Part shown: positions 60,632 through 64,000 of the stretch, piece after piece
Layout: each line of letters opens with the position of its first letter
How positions within the stretch are numbered: position 1 is the stretch's first letter
Assembly (NCBI GenBank): GCA_043739385.1
Contig: JAYUED010000202.1
Location: 1 to 64,000 of the forward strand
Reading direction: 5' to 3'
Origin: Defluviibacillus sp043739385
Lineage (GTDB): Bacteria > Pseudomonadota > Gammaproteobacteria > Burkholderiales > Burkholderiaceae_C
DNA length: 64,000 bases
Translations under genes and position numbers: made by a program
Notes under the pieces: generated by a model
The model's database searches: none
The model's input: the letters and a program-made list of their open reading frames with translations, nothing else
What the model was told of the DNA's origin: nothing

Positions 60632-61332
60632 AAATTCTACGGTCAGTAAGTAGGCTAAAACAGAGTTTTATCCAAGTAATAAAGTACTTTATTGCTACTT
60701 TTTCAGTAGCAATATTCGCCATATCAAGTGCCCGTGCAGGCTCTTACGAAGATTTTTTCTTAGCTATCCGCAGCGATGACAGTCCTGCCCTGCAAGCGCT
60801 GCTGCGACGTGGCTTCGACCCCAACACCAAAGACCCGCAAGGCCGGCCTGGCTTGCTGATTGCCGCGATGACACCCGCTTGGAAGGTTGCTCAGGTGCTC
60901 GCCAACGCCCCCAAAATCCAAGCCGAAGCCCGCAATAAAAACGACGAAAGTCCCTTGATGCTGGCTGCACTTAACAACCAGCTCGACATCGCCAAAGTCC
61001 TGATCGACAAAGATGCTGATGTGAACAAACCTGGCTGGGCACCGCTGCACTATGCCGCCAGCAGAGGCCATGTAGAAATGATGGCCCTGTTGCTGGACAA
61101 CGACGCTTACATCGACGCGGAATCCCCCAATAAAACCACGCCGCTGATGATGGCGGCCATGTATGGCTCCACCAGCGCGGTGAAAGCGCTGCTCGAAGCC
61201 GGTGCTGACCCTTTCCTGAAAAATGAGCAAGGCCTCACCGCCATTGATTTCGCCCAGCGTGTCAACCGGGCTGAGGCCGCAGGCATCATCGCCGCATTCA
61301 TCCGGGGCAAGCAGCCCAAAGGGACTTGGTAA
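60628..61332 (+). CDS. Exported ankyrin-repeat protein
   Basis: 234 residues from TTG 60628, which overlaps the tatD stop. A signal peptide (hydrophobic YFIATFSVAIFAISSARAG, cleaved near ARA) is followed by at least four ankyrin repeats, such as DDSPALQALLRRGFDPNTKD, NNQLDIAKVLIDKDADVNKP, AASRGHVEMMALLLDNDAYI and GSTSAVKALLEAGADPFLKN. It should act as a periplasmic protein-binding scaffold. The DNA encoding the signal peptide is AT-rich and contains two abutting perfect palindromes, unlike the rest of the gene, so the N-terminus may have been remodelled by a mobile hairpin. Confidence 0.88.
   Translation: MKILRSVSRLKQSFIQVIKYFIATFSVAIFAISSARAGSYEDFFLAIRSDDSPALQALLRRGFDPNTKDPQGRPGLLIAAMTPAWKVAQVLANAPKIQAEARNKNDESPLMLAALNNQLDIAKVLIDKDADVNKPGWAPLHYAASRGHVEMMALLLDNDAYIDAESPNKTTPLMMAAMYGSTSAVKALLEAGADPFLKNEQGLTAIDFAQRVNRAEAAGIIAAFIRGKQPKGTW
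60678..60713. repeat. Abutting palindromes, with the ATTGCTAC-N7-GTAGCAAT hairpin
   Basis: AATAAAGTACTTTATT (60678-60693) is a perfect 16-bp palindrome. It overlaps ATTGCTAC (60691-60698), 7-base loop, GTAGCAAT (60706-60713). The latter arms and loop length are identical to the hairpin at 22408-22430, although the loop sequence differs. Confidence 0.8.
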
Positions 61333-61968
61333 ATGTACCTACCGCCTCAATTCAAAGCCAAAGAACGCCGCCATGCGCTGGACGTAATCCAAGCCTATCC
61401 CTTTGCGAGTCTGATTTCAGTCGATGACGAAGGCTTCCCCTTCGTCACCCACATTCCCTTGCACCTGGAAGCTACGGACGAGGCGACTGTGGAGGATGAA
61501 AACGCGCCTATTGTTCTGCTTGGTCATGTCGCAAAACCCAACCCGCATTGGCGCTATCTGCGTGACCGCCCGACGGCACTGGTAAGCTTTCTCGGTCCCC
61601 ATGCCTACATGTCGCCTAAGGTCTACCCTGATTTGGCGCGAGTTCCGACGTGGAATTACCTGGCCGTGGATTGCAAAGTCCAGGTTACTCTGATTGAAGA
61701 GCCTGAAGCCAAAGATCGCTTGCTCAAAAAACTCATAGGCGATCATGAGCCGCCTTATGCCCAGCAATGGCGTGATCTCGGCACTGAGTTTGCGTCTAAG
61801 ATGCTGATGGGTATTGTGGCTTTTGAGCTGCGAGTTACCCAACTTGAGTGCAAACTCAAACTCAACCAACACCGCCCTGAAGCCCATGTCGCCATGCGAG
61901 CCGCCTACGCGGCTGGCAGTGAAAGCGAACAGGCGTTGGGTGCGTGGATGGACAAACTGGGGCTGTAA
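61333..61968 (+). CDS. PaiB-like FMN-binding negative regulator family protein
   Basis: 211 residues, starting directly after the ankyrin stop. Family features: MYLPPQFKAKERRHALDVIQAYPFASLIS, FVTHIPLHLE, HVAKPNPHWRYL and LVSFLGPHAYMSPKVYPD, then VPTWNYLAVDCKVQV. The fold is a split-barrel flavin-binding type. B. subtilis PaiB is linked to repression of protease and sporulation genes; in proteobacteria the role is not settled, and an FMN- or haem-linked reductase is possible. Confidence 0.92.
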   Translation: MYLPPQFKAKERRHALDVIQAYPFASLISVDDEGFPFVTHIPLHLEATDEATVEDENAPIVLLGHVAKPNPHWRYLRDRPTALVSFLGPHAYMSPKVYPDLARVPTWNYLAVDCKVQVTLIEEPEAKDRLLKKLIGDHEPPYAQQWRDLGTEFASKMLMGIVAFELRVTQLECKLKLNQHRPEAHVAMRAAYAAGSESEQALGAWMDKLGL

Positions 61969-61979
61969 AGCCATAAACC

Positions 61980-62228
61980 ATGCGCGCAATTTTTGGTGTT
62001 TTGAGTTTGATGGTCGTGTTGGCGATGGTCGGGCTGCTGGTGAAAAAGCAACTCGTCTCCACGCCGCAAGTAATTCCTTCATTGCAAATACCGGGTGAGC
62101 CTAACAAGGCGCCAGTCACTACCGATGGCACAGTGCGCGAGCAAAGCCAACAAATTCAGCAGCAGTACAAACAGGCGTTAGAAGGGGCGATGCAGCAAAC
62201 CCGCCCCATGCCTGATGACACCAAGTAG
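61980..62228 (+). CDS. Small membrane-anchored protein, unknown
   Basis: 82 residues. One N-terminal helix (FGVLSLMVVLAMVGLLV) anchors a short periplasmic tail rich in Gln, Pro and Thr, ending in a charged segment. No family is recognised, but the position just before tadA and intact ends suggest a real gene; similar short proteins stand at this place in relatives, as I recall. It starts 11 bp after the PaiB-like stop. Confidence 0.65.
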   Translation: MRAIFGVLSLMVVLAMVGLLVKKQLVSTPQVIPSLQIPGEPNKAPVTTDGTVREQSQQIQQQYKQALEGAMQQTRPMPDDTK

Positions 62229-62240
62229 CCTGTAGCGCCC

Positions 62241-63692
62241 ATGCGCATTCACAATGATCTGCAAGCCATGCAGCAAGCGCTCGCGCAGGCTCAGTTGGCC
62301 AGTGCTGCGGGCGAGGTACCCGTAGGTGCTGTGGTCGTCAAAAATGGGGAAATCATTGCTGCTGCGTGCAATGCCCCCATTGCGCTCAATGATCCCTGCG
62401 CCCATGCCGAAATCCTTGCGCTGCGGGCAGCGGCCAAGGCACTGGGCAACTACCGACTGGACGGCTGTGAACTCTTTGTGACCCTGGAGCCCTGCGCCAT
62501 GTGCAGTGGTGCCATGCTGCAAGCGCGACTTCAACGCGTCGTTTTTGGGGCTATTGAGCCCAAAACTGGCGCGGCAGGCTCGGTACTGAACCTGTTTGCG
62601 TTGCCCTTGTTGAACCACCACACCCAGGTTACTGGCGGCGTGCTTGCCGATGAAAGTGCAGCGCTGATGGCCGAATTTTTCAAACTTAAAAGAGTTCAAA
62701 ATCGTATGGAACGCCAAGAGACAAACCCTCATCCCCTGCGGGACGACGCATTGCGCACCCCGGAGGCTCGCTTTGCCGATCTACCTGGCTACCCGTGGCA
62801 ACCGAATTACGTCAGCAACCTGCCCAGCTTGAAGGGCTTGCGGCTGCATTATCTGGACATTGCGCCTACGGCTCTTGCTACCAGACCTACAGCCACATCT
62901 CCAACAGCAGCAGTTCCAACATCCCCCCTTACCTACCTTTGTCTGCACGGTAATCCAGCCTGGAGTTACCTGTACCGCAAGATGATTCCTGTTTTCTCTC
63001 AAGGCGGGGCGAGGGTGGTTGCCCCTGATTTGATTGGCTTTGGCAAGAGTGACAAACCTAAGAAAGACAGCGCCCACTGTTTTGACTGGCACCGTCAAGT
63101 GCTGCTTGAGTTCATTGAGCGCCTGGATTTGCACAACGTCGTGTTGGTTGTGCAAGACTGGGGTGGGTTGCTCGGCCTCACGTTACCCGTGGCGGCCCCT
63201 GATCGCTACATGGGTCTTGTGGTGATGAACACCACGTTAGCAACGGGCGAAGCACCGCTGTCGCTGGGTTTCATCGGCTGGCGTGAGATGTGCGCTAAAA
63301 ATCCCGAATTCAACATTGCTCGCTTGTTCGCGCGGGGCAACCCACAGATGAGTGCCGAGGAATGCGCCGCCTACATGGCCCCATTTCCCGACGCGGGCCA
63401 CCGCGCCGCAACCCGCGCTTTTCCGGTCATGGTGCCCGAGTTTGCCGATTCACCGGGTGCCGCCATTTCACGCGAGGCCCAAGCGTTTTGGTCTAGTAGT
63501 TGGTCAGGCAAAGCGCTGATGGCTGTAGGCGCACAAGACCCGGTGCTTGGGTTGCCGGTGATGCTAGCGCTACAACAGCGTATTCGTGGCTGCCCAGAGC
63601 CGATAGTAATTGCACAGGGTGGGCATTTTGTGCAGGAGTTGGGCGAGCCTATTGCTGAGGCTGCGGTTGAACTGTTCGGGCGTTTAGGTTGA
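62241..63692 (+). CDS. tadA: Fusion: tRNA adenosine(34) deaminase TadA plus haloalkane-dehalogenase-like hydrolase
   Basis: 483 residues in one open frame. Residues 1-155 are TadA: HAE with zinc ligand His55 and proton-shuttling Glu57, and PCAMC with Cys85 and Cys88, so the deaminase that turns A34 into inosine in tRNA-Arg looks complete. A linker of about 50 residues follows, partly Ala/Thr/Pro-rich. Residues about 200-483 form an alpha/beta hydrolase like haloalkane dehalogenases: HGNPAWSYLYRK with Asn238, nucleophile Asp306 and Trp307 in VQDWGG, and His462 in GGHFVQE. The dehalogenase halide-binding Asn and Trp are both there. A fusion of an essential tRNA enzyme to this hydrolase is unusual. 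The stop overlaps a possible ldcA start. Confidence 0.92.
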   Translation: MRIHNDLQAMQQALAQAQLASAAGEVPVGAVVVKNGEIIAAACNAPIALNDPCAHAEILALRAAAKALGNYRLDGCELFVTLEPCAMCSGAMLQARLQRVVFGAIEPKTGAAGSVLNLFALPLLNHHTQVTGGVLADESAALMAEFFKLKRVQNRMERQETNPHPLRDDALRTPEARFADLPGYPWQPNYVSNLPSLKGLRLHYLDIAPTALATRPTATSPTAAVPTSPLTYLCLHGNPAWSYLYRKMIPVFSQGGARVVAPDLIGFGKSDKPKKDSAHCFDWHRQVLLEFIERLDLHNVVLVVQDWGGLLGLTLPVAAPDRYMGLVVMNTTLATGEAPLSLGFIGWREMCAKNPEFNIARLFARGNPQMSAEECAAYMAPFPDAGHRAATRAFPVMVPEFADSPGAAISREAQAFWSSSWSGKALMAVGAQDPVLGLPVMLALQQRIRGCPEPIVIAQGGHFVQELGEPIAEAAVELFGRLG

Positions 63693-63715
63693 AAACCAGT
63701 GCGATACTTGCCCGC

Positions 63716-64000
63716 GTGAAAAAGCATATCTACATCTACTCGCCCTCTGGCGCTGTGCGCGACAAAGCTGCCTTTAAACGCGGCATCGCACGTCTTAAAT
63801 TGATGGGCCACGAGGTCGAAATCGACAGCGCTGCGCTCAGTTCGCACCTGCGCTTCGCAGGCGACGACGACACTCGCGTCGCCGCTATCGCGAGGGCCTG
63901 TACCAGCGGAGCCGACATGGCGCTGATCTCACGCGGTGGGTATGGCCTCACGCGCATCTTGCCGCAAATCCCTTACGCTGAAGTCGCCAAGGCCATACAT
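63716..64000 (+). CDS. LD-carboxypeptidase (LdcA, S66 family), 3' partial
   Basis: About 95 codons are visible from GTG 63716; an in-frame TTG at 63689 that overlaps the tadA stop is also possible. The frame is open to the end of the window. IYIYSPSGAVRDKAAFKRGIARLKLMGHEV and ALISRGGYGLTRILPQI fit the S66 serine LD-carboxypeptidases, which remove D-Ala from the tetrapeptide of recycled cell-wall fragments in the cytoplasm. The catalytic Ser-Glu-His lie further on and cannot be checked. Confidence 0.88.
   Translation, partial: MKKHIYIYSPSGAVRDKAAFKRGIARLKLMGHEVEIDSAALSSHLRFAGDDDTRVAAIARACTSGADMALISRGGYGLTRILPQIPYAEVAKAIH

Noticed and set aside
1..64000. tRNA or rRNA genes
   Set aside because: Reading both strands I found no cloverleaf with a T-arm consensus and no rRNA signature; a covariance-model search could still find one.
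1..64000. Prophage, integrative element or intact insertion sequence
   Set aside because: No integrase, transposase or phage structural gene and no flanking att-type repeats were seen, despite the AT-rich island and decayed fragments.

Overview
The window looks like a chromosomal segment of a Burkholderiales betaproteobacterium, most likely Comamonadaceae (Rhodoferax/Polaromonas-like). This is inferred from protein families and gene order: ygfZ divergent from mltG-tmk-holB-pilZ-tatD, a DUF2917 gene divergent from a LysR gene, a liv-type ABC operon beside an acyl-CoA ligase, and a YebC gene followed by tex. Coding density is high. I saw no rRNA, tRNA, CRISPR array, prophage or intact insertion sequence.

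Layout. 1-3591: the end of an exopolysaccharide region, with a partial algF, an algJ/algX-like O-acetyltransferase gene broken by two in-frame stops, a secreted protein, and wecB on the other strand. 3731-10898: an acyl-CoA ligase and a complete branched-chain-amino-acid-type ABC transporter (binding protein, two permeases, two ATPases), with a terminator between the binding-protein gene and the permease genes. 11092-16156: an unusual cassette of two DUF347 (COG4705) membrane proteins, a small exported helical protein, a small membrane protein, a b561 cytochrome and a two-component system. Its middle part is very AT-rich. 16259-21168: a marR-oprM-emrA-emrB drug efflux operon. 21189-22161: a relic of a livF-type ATPase abutting an alpha/beta hydrolase gene. 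22549-24855: an arsR-aqpS-arsC-arsH arsenic operon on the minus strand that uses a channel and has no pump gene. 24968-30903: an RND tripartite efflux operon on the minus strand.

31199-34545: an olsB-type acyltransferase coupled to a PlcP/LpxH-type metallophosphoesterase (possible membrane-lipid remodelling), then manC. 34542-43816: mixed genes, namely DUF2917/LysR, a MATE transporter interrupted by one in-frame TGA, DUF2239, ycaO, a SRAP-family protein whose catalytic Cys2 is Ser, DUF1223, a cupin protein, a small conserved protein and a YebC-family gene. 43916-53912: tex, HDOD, patatin, iron alcohol dehydrogenase, a lipase-like hydrolase, a thioesterase-GNAT fusion and an O-antigen-ligase family protein with a TPR-like tail. 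53949-64000: malQ, ygfZ, the mltG-tmk-holB-pilZ-tatD-ankyrin run, a PaiB-like protein, a small membrane protein, a TadA-haloalkane-dehalogenase fusion and the start of ldcA.

The best candidate for an undescribed system is the DUF347/b561/two-component cassette (11092-16156). A 10-bp direct repeat of the kind OmpR-type regulators bind lies just upstream of its response regulator. Other points worth following are the C2S SRAP protein, the three in-frame stops in two otherwise intact genes (two of them TGA at conserved Trp positions), the two gene fusions, and a recurring ATTGCTAC-N7-GTAGCAAT hairpin.
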